In this document: in pieces, positions 19,915 through 32,500 of the stretch | Layout of the letters: each line of letters opens with the position of its first letter | How positions within the stretch are numbered: position 1 is the stretch's first letter | Source of the DNA: Prostheceraeus crozeri | Lineage: Eukaryota > Platyhelminthes > Polycladida > Euryleptidae | DNA: 64,000 nucleotides | Assembly: GCA_907163375.1 (NCBI GenBank) | Contig: CAJQUW010016929.1 | Span: forward strand, 186,001 to 250,000 | Reading direction: 5' to 3' | Made by a program: the position numbers and the translations under genes | Notes under the pieces: model-generated | What the model was told of the DNA's origin: nothing | Database searches by the model: none | Seen by the model: only the letters and a program-made list of their open reading frames with translations

Positions 19915-21729
19915 ATATTCACAGAATTTTATATAGGTGCCTACAACCACGGAATTAGACAGGTCGTCTCTTCTTCTGTTTGACTAGAATGGAAGCATTG
20001 GAACATGTAACGCTAATGAAATGGCACAATCTGCTGACACAATACAATAACAATCTAACAATGAACAGCCAGTTCAACTTTAAACACTCCAAATTGTGCG
20101 AAGCGTTTGTGATCGTTTTTTCGTGCGCCTGCTAACTTTTTTAATAATGACCGGAGAGACCAACATGATCGAGAAAATTTTTGCGCAATGATCTGCATTC
20201 TTCGAATCTGAAGGAATCGCGGCGATCGGACCATTTTGAAGTAATTCACAGCAATCCGTAGGTGACGAACGACTATTTTTCCTATCTATGCAAGGCATCA
20301 AGACTTTTTTAAGAGTGATACGCTTAATCAATCTAATTCTGTGCCTACAACACAGTTTCAGTAATTTGATTCTTCTTAAAATCTACTAACATTTACCTAG
20401 ATCGGCATCTGACCGAGAAGTTGAAATTATCATCAACAAATTCCTTTTGTTCATTTTTGTCCCACAACTTCGGCAAAGTGAAGCGTCGGATTTCTATGGA
20501 TAAATCTGTCAGGTGAAATAAATCCTGATTAACAAGACTTTTGTTGAATAGATATTGAATCGATTCATAGCAGATCATAATTAGCGTTGACTTGACGAGA
20601 TGAAATGGTTCACTAGAAACTAAAACAATCAGCAAGAATGACCGTAAGTGATATGGAAACCGTCTGTACATGTTGGAATACAATTGAAATAGGAAGTCAT
20701 ATTGAAGAAGAAAATACAAGAATTGCCTATCACAATTCACAATCTTCTGCTAAATTCACGTCTTCATTGACTAAAACGTGTTGTGCCTGTAATAAACTCT
20801 GTTAATGTACCCTTTACTGTAGCTGTTGTCACAATCTGCATAGGTGTTGTCAATCTAAATTTAGATCCTGTAAATCTGCACAGTCGATGGCTAAATCTAC
20901 ATACTGGTTGTCAAAGTGCTGGACACTGTTTTGTAAGGGTGGCATTTTCTAATTGATATTATATGTATAACTGAGCATAGCTTTGGAAGTTTATCCGGAC
21001 ACACATTTTTCTCAGTCATTTTCAACTCAATTTATCAGGCATGATGCCTGCTGGAATATTGGAACCACATTTTTACCCTGCATCAAATATGTTAGCTCAA
21101 AATTTCACTGTTCCTTAAAGCAAATCGGGTTTTTCGATATCTAAAATCATGCAGAAAATTGTCAATTACTTGTATAACGAACGAAATGTTTATCCTAATT
21201 ACATGTACTAAATGAAACACAGACATGATTGAACAAGATCCCTTTCTGTGATCAATGCGTAATATATCATCACGCTGTTTTCAATCCATTTTTAGAGCTC
21301 AATTTTAGAAAGGCAAAATTGAAGTAACGGAACATTTCATTTGAAGCTTGAATGTGAAATTTTTGAGTGTAGATTATCAGAATGATTTCAGTAGATGAAA
21401 CTCAGAATCTACGAGAATATGGCACAGGTATCAATTACATAGGGTATTCTTGATTTCAAACCATTTCTTTAATCCTAGCTTTGATGATGAGCAAATCATA
21501 TACCAGTAGTTTAGATGTTCATAATTTCAATTAATCCCATCAATGTTTCACGAAATTTCTATGTCTTTATCTATCATATTTAAGAAATCGTCTAATTCGT
21601 CGAAATGGTTAAAACAGGAGAAATGAATTTAACTCAGTAGAAAAATGAGATGTTGCATCAAAAATTTTAAAAACAGAAAGCTGCATGTATATTGAAGCCC
21701 TTGATCAAAGACAGTGAATGTTTGCACTT
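19915..21729. other. Spacer with unclassified minus-strand frames
   Basis: A frame at 20393-20740 (FHLVKSTLIMICYESIQYLF...RFTLPKLWDKNEQKEFVDD) ends next to a possible donor (AG/GTAAATG, minus strand near 20396). The frame at 20080-20331 (DSKNADHCAKIFSIMLVSPV) follows after a possible acceptor, TTGTAG, near 20350. The latter is repeated at about 1900-2090. Together they could be exons of an unknown coding element; I cannot name it. The region 20740-21729 shows nothing further. Confidence 0.35.
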
Positions 21730-23164
21730 AAATTGGAGACAAAACAACTGTTTTATCGTGAATTGTAATCCGCGAGGCCTTTCGACGACTCTCGTCAAGC
21801 GGTACGTCGTATTTACAGATAAATCATAAAAAACGTTTATATACAAAATGAAATAAAAGGAAGTGAGTTAAAGTCAAAGGTCAAAAGTTAGATATCAGAT
21901 CCACGGTAGCGCGAGCGTCATCACTGTTTGTTTTTGCACACACAATTTGGGTCTTGTGTCGTTGTTGATGATTGTCGCCTCTAGGAATGGTAGTAACGCT
22001 GCATGACGAGCTTTGGCGACCTTCTTGAAGTATGACATCTTTGTGCGTGTGACGTCAAACTGCGGACAATTGAGAGCGTGTCTTGCTACAGCACTGATGG
22101 GAGACTCTGATGATCGTGATCGGGGTCTTTTGTTCATCAGCCATGCCGGAAGATGCTCGTCCACTCGCTTTGCCAGCCACCGTTCAGTCCGTCCAACATA
22201 ACTGTCTCCGCAGTTACAATTGAATTGGTAGATGACGTCAGACGAACAATTGAGTGGAAGCATGTCTTTCAGGGATCGTACTGGAACTCTTCTGGTGATG
22301 AAAACGACCTTTGGCTCAATAGCTGGAAAGGCTAGAGCAGTTACGGCACGGACTTTGGTTTTGACCTCGTTCGAAAATCTTTGGCCCAGAAACGGTACCA
22401 TCAGGTAAGCAGTCTTCTTTGCAGGACCATATTCAGTCTCCTGTTCCTGTCTTGCTTTGCTGTCCTTCTCGATGAAGGAGGATGGATACCCATTGGACTG
22501 TAGCGTTTCCTGAATAAGCTTAAATTCAGAAGACAATTGATCTGCAGTACAAATACGTCTTGCACGATCAAAAAGATTTTTGACAAGATTGCGTTTGTAG
22601 GATGCAGGGACAAAGCTGAAGAAGTGCAGATATAAGCCTGTCCAAGTGGATTTTCTAAATACAGATTTAGAAAAGCTATCATCGTCGTTTTTAATTATGT
22701 TGACATCAAGGAAAGATAGTTTGTTATTTTGGAGTAATTCGCATGTGAAATATACAAATTAGGTTGAGAATTATTAATGTACGAAAGGTATTTGGGGATG
22801 TCAGCTTCGATGCTGAAAACGGCAACAGTATCGTCAACGAAGCGAAAGTAATGAAGGGGCCTGATATTCTTAATTTTATTGAAAATATAATTTTCGACAT
22901 AGTCCATTCCTAGAGGCGACAATCATCAACAACGACACAAGACCCAAATTGTGTGTACAAAAACAAACAGTGATGACGCTCGCGCTACCGTGGATCTGAC
23001 ATCTAACTTTTGACCTTTGACTTTAACTCACTTCCTTTTATTTCATTTTGTATATAAACGTTTTTTATGATTTATCTGTAAATACGACGTACCGCTTGAC
23101 GAGAGTCGTCGAAAGGCCTCGCGGATTACAATGCACGATGAAACAGTTGTTTTGTCTCCAATTT
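21730..23164 (-). mobile_element. Penelope-like element PLE-3, palindromic, 5'-truncated
   Basis: Equal 261-bp inverted arms (21730-21990 and 22904-23164), about 95% alike, enclose the 3' half of a PLE on the minus strand. The polymerase part (22540-22903) carries LHYFRFVDDTVAVF (motif C) and LYLHFFSFVPASYKRN. The endonuclease frame (21895-22536, 213 residues) has IYQFNCNCGDSYVGRTERWL and a conserved C-terminal ATI. The left arm overlaps the coding end and the 3' tail; the right arm is its inverted copy at the truncated end. It is broken in at least one place, but the endonuclease frame is open. Confidence 0.9.
21895..22536 (-). pseudogene. GIY-YIG endonuclease of PLE-3
   Basis: The open frame of 213 residues begins inside the polymerase-endonuclease linker (SSEFKLIQETLQSNGYPSSF) and has a polymerase-end motif (KVVFITRRVPVRSLKDMLP). 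The GIY-YIG core with a paired Cys follows (DVIYQFNCNCGDSYVGRTER), then a His (VARHALNCPQFD) and a C-terminal helix. It is the only whole endonuclease domain among the minus-strand PLEs here. The element lacks its 5' polymerase part. Confidence 0.85.
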
Positions 23165-23884
23165 ATATGCAATGCTACATCGACCTCACGTTGTTGCTTT
23201 AACAGTGCAGGTTATTGAGCGAAAATTTGTCCCAATTCTGCTATAATTTCAAATGAAGTCACTTTTCATGAAGCAAGTGCATTGGTCTCTTGTTATGTTG
23301 TTAGCATTTTGCTCAACCAAATCCTTTAAGATTTTGATTCGAATCTTTTGAAGAGTTATACTTTCCAATCTAGCCCTCTCTCGATCATAAAAATATCCTT
23401 GAGTTTCTGGGCATGTCAAATGTCGTTAAAGAACGCTTCTCAAGATAGAGACAGCCATCTATGTGATGCTTTGGAAAGGAGAGTATCGAGTCAAATAGAG
23501 TGAAGAGTGTTCAAAGAGGAAAGTCACGATGGCAAGTAGCATCTTCGTGTATGACGACGAATTCACCTTCTTTCTTGACGACCCTCTTTCGTCATAATGT
23601 GGAACAATCCCAATTGATTGGAAACCACGATGCCCTTCGGCCATGCGAACAGCTCTTAATTCTGCTAAATATCTTTGTTCGACAGTGAGAGAGCATGTAA
23701 AGCTATACATATTGATAACTAACTACCATGAAGATTGTGTCAACAACAATGATCGTTGGAATATCGCCGTGCAATTTGCTTGTGACATCATAGAGAACAC
23801 CGAACCTACGTCATGCCGACGTTTCAGATGCAGTTTCTCTTTTGACATTAAGTATGCAGATTGCGACAACAGCTGAGAGAAGAT
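23165..23884. other. Spacer, no gene recognised
   Basis: The minus-strand frame at 23459-23710 (LAELRAVRMAEGHRGFQSIG) has no recognisable domain. Nothing else is supported. Confidence 0.35.
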
Positions 23885-24423
23885 AATTTGTGATCAGGAC
23901 AGTCTGTTTGTTTATCTGCAACACGAACATTGGTTGTCATGACGTTTTCATTGTCTTTAAGAGGAATTCGGGCAAACAAGTAGATGCGAGGCGAGGAATA
24001 TCACATTGCTGCCGACTCTGGAAGATGCCTGCCTTAAAAGTACAATCAAAATGTACTATCAAAATGAACAAGTAACAATGCTCATTTTGAGTGATTAAAT
24101 GAAAGTTTGATCATTACGTTATGAAGTGTACCAAGCTCGGAAGCACATGGATCTACATAAACAAGTGGAATTTTGCGATGTTTGACGCTCCGTAACTCCC
24201 AAGACGACTGGAAGTGTAGCTCAAGAATTGTCGTTTTACTGATACTAGATGACAATCTTCAAATTAAAAATAACAGGAATCTTTTAGAAAGATGAAGTCA
24301 GTAGCTGTCACACTAATATGTACCACTTGAGTGGCAGACCTGTCTGCAATCTGATCGTGGAATTTCGTGTGTGCGCTGATGCGAGCTACTTCTGCAATGC
24401 GCGCACTTGGCTGATCACGAACT

Positions 24424-24780
24424 TGTATTTTATGTTCTTTTACATTCAAAATTATATTTTATATCACGGACGTGAGAAAGTTAGAATGGTTTAATATTGT
24501 CACACTAATCGGAATAGAGCAATGATGATTTATCTTTCTATGCCTGTTCAGCTTTCTATTATACGTGACTTCATAGTTATATCTTTGCCGTATATTGCCA
24601 TGATAAATGCAAATCTTCTAAAAAGACAGGTTGATTGCTACTGTGCCGTAATAGATATACTTGATCATCAAGGAAGTCGTTCTCTCATAATGAGTCGTTC
24701 TGGAACCACAAATGGCGCAAACACTAGAATATCCTATGTTAGATTCGAATATCCTATCGGTCAAGTTTGAACCTAACATT
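24424..24780. other. No gene recognised
   Basis: No repeat border or frame of note. Confidence 0.3.
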
Positions 24781-24925
24781 ACAAATATATTATTACTTCT
24801 GAATTGCTATATCATGATTCATGATCAGTCAAATCCGTGTAAACTTGTCCCAAAAAGAGGTAAAAATTTGCATTCCTCACACGTGGTAGGTTGCTCATTT
24901 CTCTTGTGACGGAAGACACCAATTC
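24780..24925 (-). mobile_element. MITE, CATAGAG family, short internal fragment
   Basis: In reverse complement, TGCAAATTTTTACCTC..., ACGGATTTGACTGATCAT and the GCAATTCAGAAG that follows match the interior of the MITE at 8677 (TGCAAATTTTTACACTTCC, GGACTTGACTGATCATTAC). Both ends are missing. Confidence 0.5.
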
Positions 24926-27900
24926 CGAGATAATGTCACTGTGGCAATGCCACACATAATGTTTCACTTGTAACATTCTTGAGCAAAATGTCAAATTTCT
25001 GTCACATCCCGGTTGTGCAATATTGCAATTTAGGCTTTCTGTACTACATGTTTTCTGTAATTGTGAGCAATGAGCAGCCAAATTACGTGATGATCAATAT
25101 ATTGTCAGAATGTTCAGTTATCAGCATGCAAATTAAGAAAAATAATTGACATAAAGATTGAAGATCCCTATTAATCCCTTCCTTCCGGTATCGGGTACAC
25201 TGCAAGTCAATACATCGTGAACGAACGGGCCGTGTGACATTTGCGTAATTGCCTAGGCGGTGGGGGTTTAAAGCGCAAATACGGATGCGATTATGGGGGA
25301 GGAATGGGCTAGCGAAAGCAATCACGTACTCGCCAAGTATTACGCGGAAAGTCAAATGTTGAAGATGTTTAGAGCATCACGCAAATTGTGATGCACTCCT
25401 GAAAATTGATGAATAAATCAACAAAAGTACTTTTCATTTTATATTCCACATTTCATAAGTGATTATGGATTTGCATTGAAATTTACTGCCTAACTGACCC
25501 ACAGGCGAAATTTTAAAGAACTTGCCAGAAGGGATCGCATTGGTCACAACACTGAAAATAGTTGGGAGTTACCTTCAACTCCAAATGCTCACAGTTTAAA
25601 TGATCACGTTAATATTATCATCAGTTATCATATTATCATTGGTTTGCAACGGATGCATACTATTCGGATCCTGAAACTGCGTCTTTCTGTTTGCGACTTG
25701 CAACCAGTGTATTGCCAACGGACGATCAATTTTTGGGAACTGCTGTCCACTCTTTGCTCTTTGCAAGCATGTCTAGCACAGACTCATTGAGACTGGAGCA
25801 TGTATAACGATACTTTCACAGAATGATACGTAGTACTCAGTGTGAAGAAGGCTGCCCCGTTACTCTGACGAGTCGCCGAAGATGTCTTACCGAAAAATCC
25901 TGAAAAGTGCTGTGAAACAGGATCACATTCTTCACCTTGTGTTGATCAGTCTGGCCGCTTCGTATTACCTGATGTGCAACTTTATAATTCTCATCATCTG
26001 CGCCGCTGATTTTCCTGTCTAACTTGTACTATTTCTTCCTGAATTGTTGATCTATCATGTCACTTCTCTGTGCATGCATCTTGAAGTACCGTCCAACTTT
26101 CATTCAAAGGAGAAATAAAGGCATTATTATTATTATTGCTTGTTCTACTGCTTGGAGTTCAATTTGATTGCGCCAGTTATCTTAATTCTTTATAATTAAC
26201 CCTTAAGAAAGCAATTCTTTGATTTGATAAGAAAATCAGATTTAAGGTAATAAAAAGTAAATCATTGGAAATTAATATCAAGTCAGTTAGAGTAAGAATT
26301 GTATTCAGGAGATGTTGGTGTGCATGAAGTTCAAAGCGTGTTTTGTAAACCAGATTAATTCGGAGTGAAAACAACAAGAGTTTTTGACAACGATCTGCGT
26401 AGTCATGATGTGGAGTCCTAGAAGCGGCATAAGGACTCCATTGACATGGCAAGGCAACAAATTATGGAAACAGACGGTGCCAAGCGATTCCAGTTATAAA
26501 ACGAGCGGCTCAGGGCTAGAGAGAGACAATAAGAAAGTTTCTTGCCAACGATCTATTACCTTCAGGCCAATCTCGTGCCCCCTGTCAGCTTCACCGTCAA
26601 TTAACACCAGAAATGCCAAACGCTCATTTTGACCGCAAGCCCGAACTTTTCTTACTGCTAATAGTGGCTATTGCTTTTTGATGCAACATGGTTTCGCGAT
26701 ATTTATGCCATGGACAGGGACTTGTAGGAGCGCAACACATTTGTTTTCTATTTACCACAGATATCGAAAAAATGCTGCTATACCCAGAAAGAGCAAGAAC
26801 GGTCATTTTGACCGCAACAGAATATTTGTCTCATTAGTGCAAATTTCTTCACAGCGCATGCCCATATGCAATTCAAATAAGAACAATATATTTTATGACT
26901 CTGATTTGTAGTTTCATTCAAAACATTATTTGTGACATCGATCAATGGCATGCAAGAAGGTCTGACAGCAGTGAATAACAGTTTCTAAAACGCTCATGCA
27001 AACCCATATGCACCTCTATCAGTGATTTACTCTTTAGTAGGCCTATTTTGCTCTGCAAAACGACTATCTTGTCTTTCTGTGTGTGCATAGCGGTTCATGT
27101 CGTCTTGAAAGAAGTCACCAAGCGTGGTGGGCTTTGAAGCACTTGACGTACAATCCCATATTGCATTTCTAGCATTTCCTACGTGAAAGACTTTGACAGT
27201 GAGCCACGGCGCATCTGCTTCTTAGGTAGGTCTATGGGTGCGATATATAGGCCTACTATCGCTTCGTTGCCACTGAAAAATTCTGACGTCCGTCTTCTCC
27301 CATGCATTTTTTCCTTTTTGGAGTTGATAATTGCGCAGCTTCATCTTAGATCATGGTCGTTGACTTTTCAATAGGAGCCATGCGTTGTCATCCTGAAATA
27401 GAGGAGGATTATTGAAAATAGCTTTTTGCATGCACCATGAAACTATAAAAATTGTACTTATTTATCCTTCACAAGAGACGAAAACTATCAAACGTGTCTT
27501 CAAAAAATTAACATGCTGATTTGCACAAGTATAAAGCTACAGCGATGGAAGCTGCGAACCTTCGAGGAAGGGAATAGCGAAACAAATGTGGTCCATTGCG
27601 TCCATTGTCTTAAAAGCATTAGTAGGCCTACTGAGGTTGATGATCTCACGTCGTTGACTTTCTGTAATGCCCTGTTCACCATTTGCATATTGCAAAATAA
27701 TAAAAGATCCAAACAAGCTGATAGCTCACAATTTTGTTGTCAAACAATTGCAACAATACGGCATCCAATAGACATTCATATTTGTAAATGTAGAATCAGG
27801 CCTACTTGATCTGTCATCGTCAGGGCCGCCTTCGTCGTCTTTGTCACTGCCTCTGGACTGCCTTCACAATCTTATAATGGGGTCTGTATCACAACGTAAT

Positions 27901-28480
27901 CCTCTCCATTGTTAATTAGATCATACAGCGCATGAATCGCTGAGGTTTTTGATCTGAAAGATATACTTATTCTGACTTGCACAGCAGCGGATTACGCGAT
28001 GGCATGCAGTACGTATTGCCGCATTGCCACTAAACTAAGTCGAATTTGAGCATCAGACTTGTGCACAGCTTTAGAAAATACGCCAAATAAAATATACATG
28101 GACGCAAAAAAGATTATGAAAGCTGAAAATTGAATGTCTTTCTTAACTTGACAAAATGAAGAATTTCTTGGTGCCATTTTGAAAAACAATTTGAATTTCC
28201 CGCCAAATGGGCGAAGATAAAAAGGTGATTTCACATCACAAATCTTGAGCATCGTTCTAAGTTATGTTCTATCAAAAAGAAGTAATCTGAAAAACGAGTT
28301 TTCACTCTTAAAGTGAGGCATAAATGGAAGGAAGTAACCTGGTGAAAAACAGCCTACAACCGAAGAATTGTGTGCAGGCTGCATTTCAAGACAAACCCTC
28401 TGGTGCTGGCAAAGAGACTTTGGTGTAAAGAAATGCAAAAATGGTATTTGATCTGAACGGAAAGGAATCACGACATCTCG
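24926..28480. other. No gene recognised; one LINE-like tail and TAGGCCTA motifs
   Basis: AATAAAGGCATTATTATT at 26116 resembles the tail at 10149. TAGGCCTA occurs at 27038, 27248 and 27623. The phrase TCATTTTGACCGCAA appears at 26620 and 26803. No frame here has recognisable family features. Confidence 0.4.
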
Positions 28481-28589
28481 AAGCAACCGACGTCTAATCA
28501 GACTTGCTGCAATTCACAAATTCTTACAGGCCACAGCTTCCGTGTCTGTGGAGGCAAAGGGTTTCAGTGTGGACTGTATATTGACGAGT

Positions 28590-28890
28590 GTGTAATTTCA
28601 TCTTACAGAAAGTTAGTGGACCAGCTCACACAGTGAGTGCACTAGCATTCTTTAAGTAGCAGCGTGAAATACGACAAGTACCCTGATTTGAATCCCGTAG
28701 AGCGTGTTTGGAATTTCCTCGGTTGGAAAATCAATTGTCGTTCCACTTCCTTAAAAACAACAAAAGAACTGAAACAGTGGCTCCTGGCCAAATGGCAATT
28801 GATGCCACGATCTTTTAATGACTTATTGATAAAGAGTATGAATGATCGCAGCTCATGGAGTTGTCACCCGATACTGATTGCTTATTGAAT
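28590..28890 (+). mobile_element. Tc1-like transposase C-terminal fragment
   Basis: The plus strand reads GPAHTVSALAFFK (near 28619-28657), then YPDLNPVERVWNFLGWKIN in a frame at 28664-28888 ending LLIKSMNDR. These match the N-x-H second catalytic block, the PDLNPIE third block and the SMP/NDR tail of Tc1-family transposases. The N-terminal half and the terminal repeats were not found. A dead remnant. Confidence 0.75.
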
Positions 28891-28899
28891 ATTATATAC

Positions 28900-29515
28900 A
28901 TTTTTACAATAAATACATTGGTTCTCACAAAATGCTCTCGTATCGAGGAAGAAGCATAGTAGACTATCATAAGATAGGAAAGAGGGGTAAATTAAATTTC
29001 ACATGAAAATATAGCCGTATGTAACATTGATTTCGCTAAAGAGTGTATATATGGGTCAAGTTTGAGGAATTCGTACTGTACGCAAGAGCCATGCTAACAT
29101 GCTACTTTGTGACTCTGCGCAGACGTGCAAACGACAATTTCATAGGATGGATTCTAATAAAGAAGAGAAAATATTGAATAAAAATGGGTTCTCATGATTC
29201 CAATGAAATCTCACGCAAAGCTGGGTCACACAGTTGATTGAGAAACTCTAGCCGGAACAGCTCATTCCAAATTGCTTATTCATGGAGAGACATTAGCCGT
29301 AACCACACCGAGTCCTCTACATGAGGAAGCATAAATCGGCACAGCTCATGAGCATTTTATCTGCGAATACTTACGTCACTCATGGTTCATATAGTTGATT
29401 TAAACATCGGATGAACTTCCATGAGAGCCGGTCATTACCCAATATTCCATCACCGATGTGATAATCAAACCATTCATTCGCATTCTCAGTCATTATCATC
29501 AACATACTCAAAAGA
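28900..29515. other. Upstream region of the esterase gene
   Basis: No repeat or frame is recognised. A TATATATGGG stretch lies at about 29046, over 450 bp from the start codon, too far to be assigned as a core promoter with confidence. The base context of the start (AAAGAATGA) is acceptable. Confidence 0.35.
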
Positions 29516-32500
29516 ATGACTCCAGCTGCCATTTTAACCCTTTTTGCCACCGGTTTATTGAGTTCTGAATACTTCCATGTCTATCAAGACAACACCAGAC
29601 AGATTCAAATACAAAATGGAAGTGTTATTGGTCATGAACAAGCGCTTTTGCCACTCAATAAATCAGTTTGGCAGTTTCTAGGACTTCCCTTCGCTGAACC
29701 ACCGACAGATTCCAGACGATTTGCACGTCCTCATCCGATTATGAAGACATGGGGGAATTTGACAGCCAACCGGATGCCGACAGCTTGCATGCAGCCGACA
29801 AACACGTTTCAAGTATCTGAAGATTGCCTATATTTGAATATCTGGACACCTATGTACAGTAGCAAGACAAATCGCAGTCCAGTGATGGTTTGGATTCATG
29901 GCGGCGCATATGAGAGAGGTCGTTCTGAACTCTACCAAGGCACAGTTTTATCTGCAATGGGCGATGTTGTGGTAGTAGTCATTCAGTATCGTCTAGGTCC
30001 CTTTGGCTTCTTTCGACTGGACAGTGAGCATGTGACTGGGAATTGGGGGATGTGGGATCAGTTGATGGCCCTTCAATGGATTCACGAGAATATTGCAGAG
30101 TTTGGAGGAGATCCTGAGCAGGTAAGAAAGGATTATAAATAACTGGTTGCAGTCAATCGACTGTTGATGTCGAATTATTGCTGTGAATTGATTATTGATG
30201 CCGAATAATTGCAATGAATTGATTGATCATTTCGAATCATCCCAATGAACTGATTGCTCATTTCGAATAATTGCAATGAATTGATTATCGATTTCGAATA
30301 ATTGGAATGAATTAACTGCTGATCTACAGGGACGAAATTAATGAAATTTGTTATTGACCAGGATTTTTTTATCCCTAAATGCATCTCTGAATCTCATTGG
30401 TTGGCCTTCTATATCTACAGCCTTCCTGTATGTCATTTGACGGTTAAACGACCTCTTCTGCAAATCCTAGGTAAATGATAAAGATGTACGTGTCTGGTCA
30501 GACCTGAGGCTTGTAATGAACTTCATGAGCTCTACACCAAATCTGCCATGAATTATTGAATTAAATTTGCAAAAGCAATGTCTGAAAGTTCATTTTGCGT
30601 TTCGATTACATAAAGCATCAGTAAATTGTTGCAGTTATTAATGCTTTTATGCCACAAATTTAATACAATCATTGAAGAAACAAACTATCTTACGCGTTTT
30701 AAATATGTACAAACTTCATTATCACGTGCTTCTTTTTGAGTTATATGGCGATAAGTCGATTGCAACAAGAATCATTGAAATTTGTGTGGGTCTCGTGAGT
30801 TGTCATCAATGAACGCTGCCGAACTGGGGGAAAAGTAAGTTTACAGTATATCCCAGATCAACTTTGAAATGATGATGTTTTGCTTCATTCCCTAATTTCC
30901 AAGTAGCAGGGCAGCATCATCCACAATTAATGACATGAATAGACTGTATGGCCCACGCTAAACAGTTTTATTCATTGCGGTAGATCCGTACCAGCTTTTC
31001 CAGGTCCTACTTCTGTTGAGGTCTAATCTTATTTATTCATTCAAATAATTCAATGCATTGTACGCAACTGGGACAGCATCATGCGCGCTTAATACAGAGC
31101 TACAGAAAGTCAGTAATCACAATAGATTAATAATGAATAAGTGCACTGATAATCCTCTGATAAAAGGAACCCTTTTGATTGTCTCTTGAAGACCTTGAGT
31201 GTGGCACTCAGGAGAGAGGAATTTGTAACTGGTGTAACATGGTGACGATAAGAAAAAGTTCACACTTATAGAGGAAGACTGTTCCAAACAGGAGGAGCAA
31301 CGTAAATGAATGGAAGTCCACCAGATAACCTTTTGCTTATCTAAGGCACTTTGAGCGGGGTTATCATTCATTGATTGAAGGCAGCGGGAGGCAATTTTCA
31401 AATTGCACACATTTGAAATATACACGTGAAAATTGAAATGCAATATCCTCTAAAGTTCCGGCAGAAAAACTTGTTCTTTGTGTGGTAGAAATTTTCAACC
31501 ATTTTGTAGAGAATGTTAGGCTAATTTTCATGACTTTTGACTGAATGGAACGCCATGGGGCTGCATCGCCTGGTTTATGACTTTACTAGATCGGATCAGT
31601 TCATTTAGTTCCCCGTCTTCGACATTGCACGTTCGATCCTTTCAATATGCGAGTGCTTTTATATTTCTTCGTCAATTTAGTCAAGTCGAAAAAAATCTTC
31701 AAAAGTCAAAAAGTCAAAAAGTCGTTAAAATCATCCAGAGGTTCATGCACATTTTTGCTACTCCGAGACTCAAATCAATTTAACAGACGGAAAATAGCTG
31801 CGCGTCTTGGAGGATTTGAACCATGGAATATAGCATACAAGTGTCATATAATTGTCAAGGAATATAGCATACAAGTGCGATCTCCGAAGTGAGTTGCAAC
31901 GCGAAATTAAAAGCCAATTTTCTGTTATTGGATTAGCTGGAATCATGTAAATCTTAAAGTATGAAGTTTAATTTTTAAAATTAGAGTCCAAAGAGTTAGG
32001 GAACCTCGAAAAAATCGACGATTTGAGTGACATCAATTCGAAGGTTCTTCATTTGTTCATTATGACTGTAATTATATTATATAATCATCATATAGAGTTC
32101 GAGAAGATATAATTATTTTTCTGTATAATGGTAAAATCTTGTGGTAAAATGATGCTTCACTTGCAGTATTACGTAATAACAATTACGTCACAAAAAAGTC
32201 CTGGGCTCATCCGAAAAGATTTTCTGGCGACGCGCCTGGTAGAAAATAGGAAGCGATTTCAACGTCTCGAGAGCCGGTGCAACATGGTCACGATGACGAA
32301 TTTACAAAATTAGAAAAGCTACAGATGAGGAAGTCTAAATAGCAGACTATGGTCATAACCAAGTCTTAAAAAATGAAAGAATTCACAAAATCTTCTGTTG
32401 CATTAGCAGAAATGCATCGACGAATAGAATTAATCCTTCGAATATCATAATAACACATCTTGCAAACATCATTGACATGGCTGTTGAAATTTAAATTTGT

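Larger units (their letters stand above)
19367..24423. mobile_element. Composite region bounded by ~545-bp inverted repeats
   Basis: Arms 19367-19914 and 23885-24423 are about 80-85% identical in reverse complement, from GTTCGTGATCAGCC outside to CCTGATCACAAAT inside. The spacer of ~4 kb contains PLE-3 and several open minus-strand frames. It could be a large transposon with long terminal repeats, or an inverted duplication of genomic DNA. No transposase family is recognised. Confidence 0.55.

Noticed and set aside
28262-28486. Minus-strand frame as part of the Tc1-like gene
   Set aside because: Wrong strand, and no transposase motif in it.
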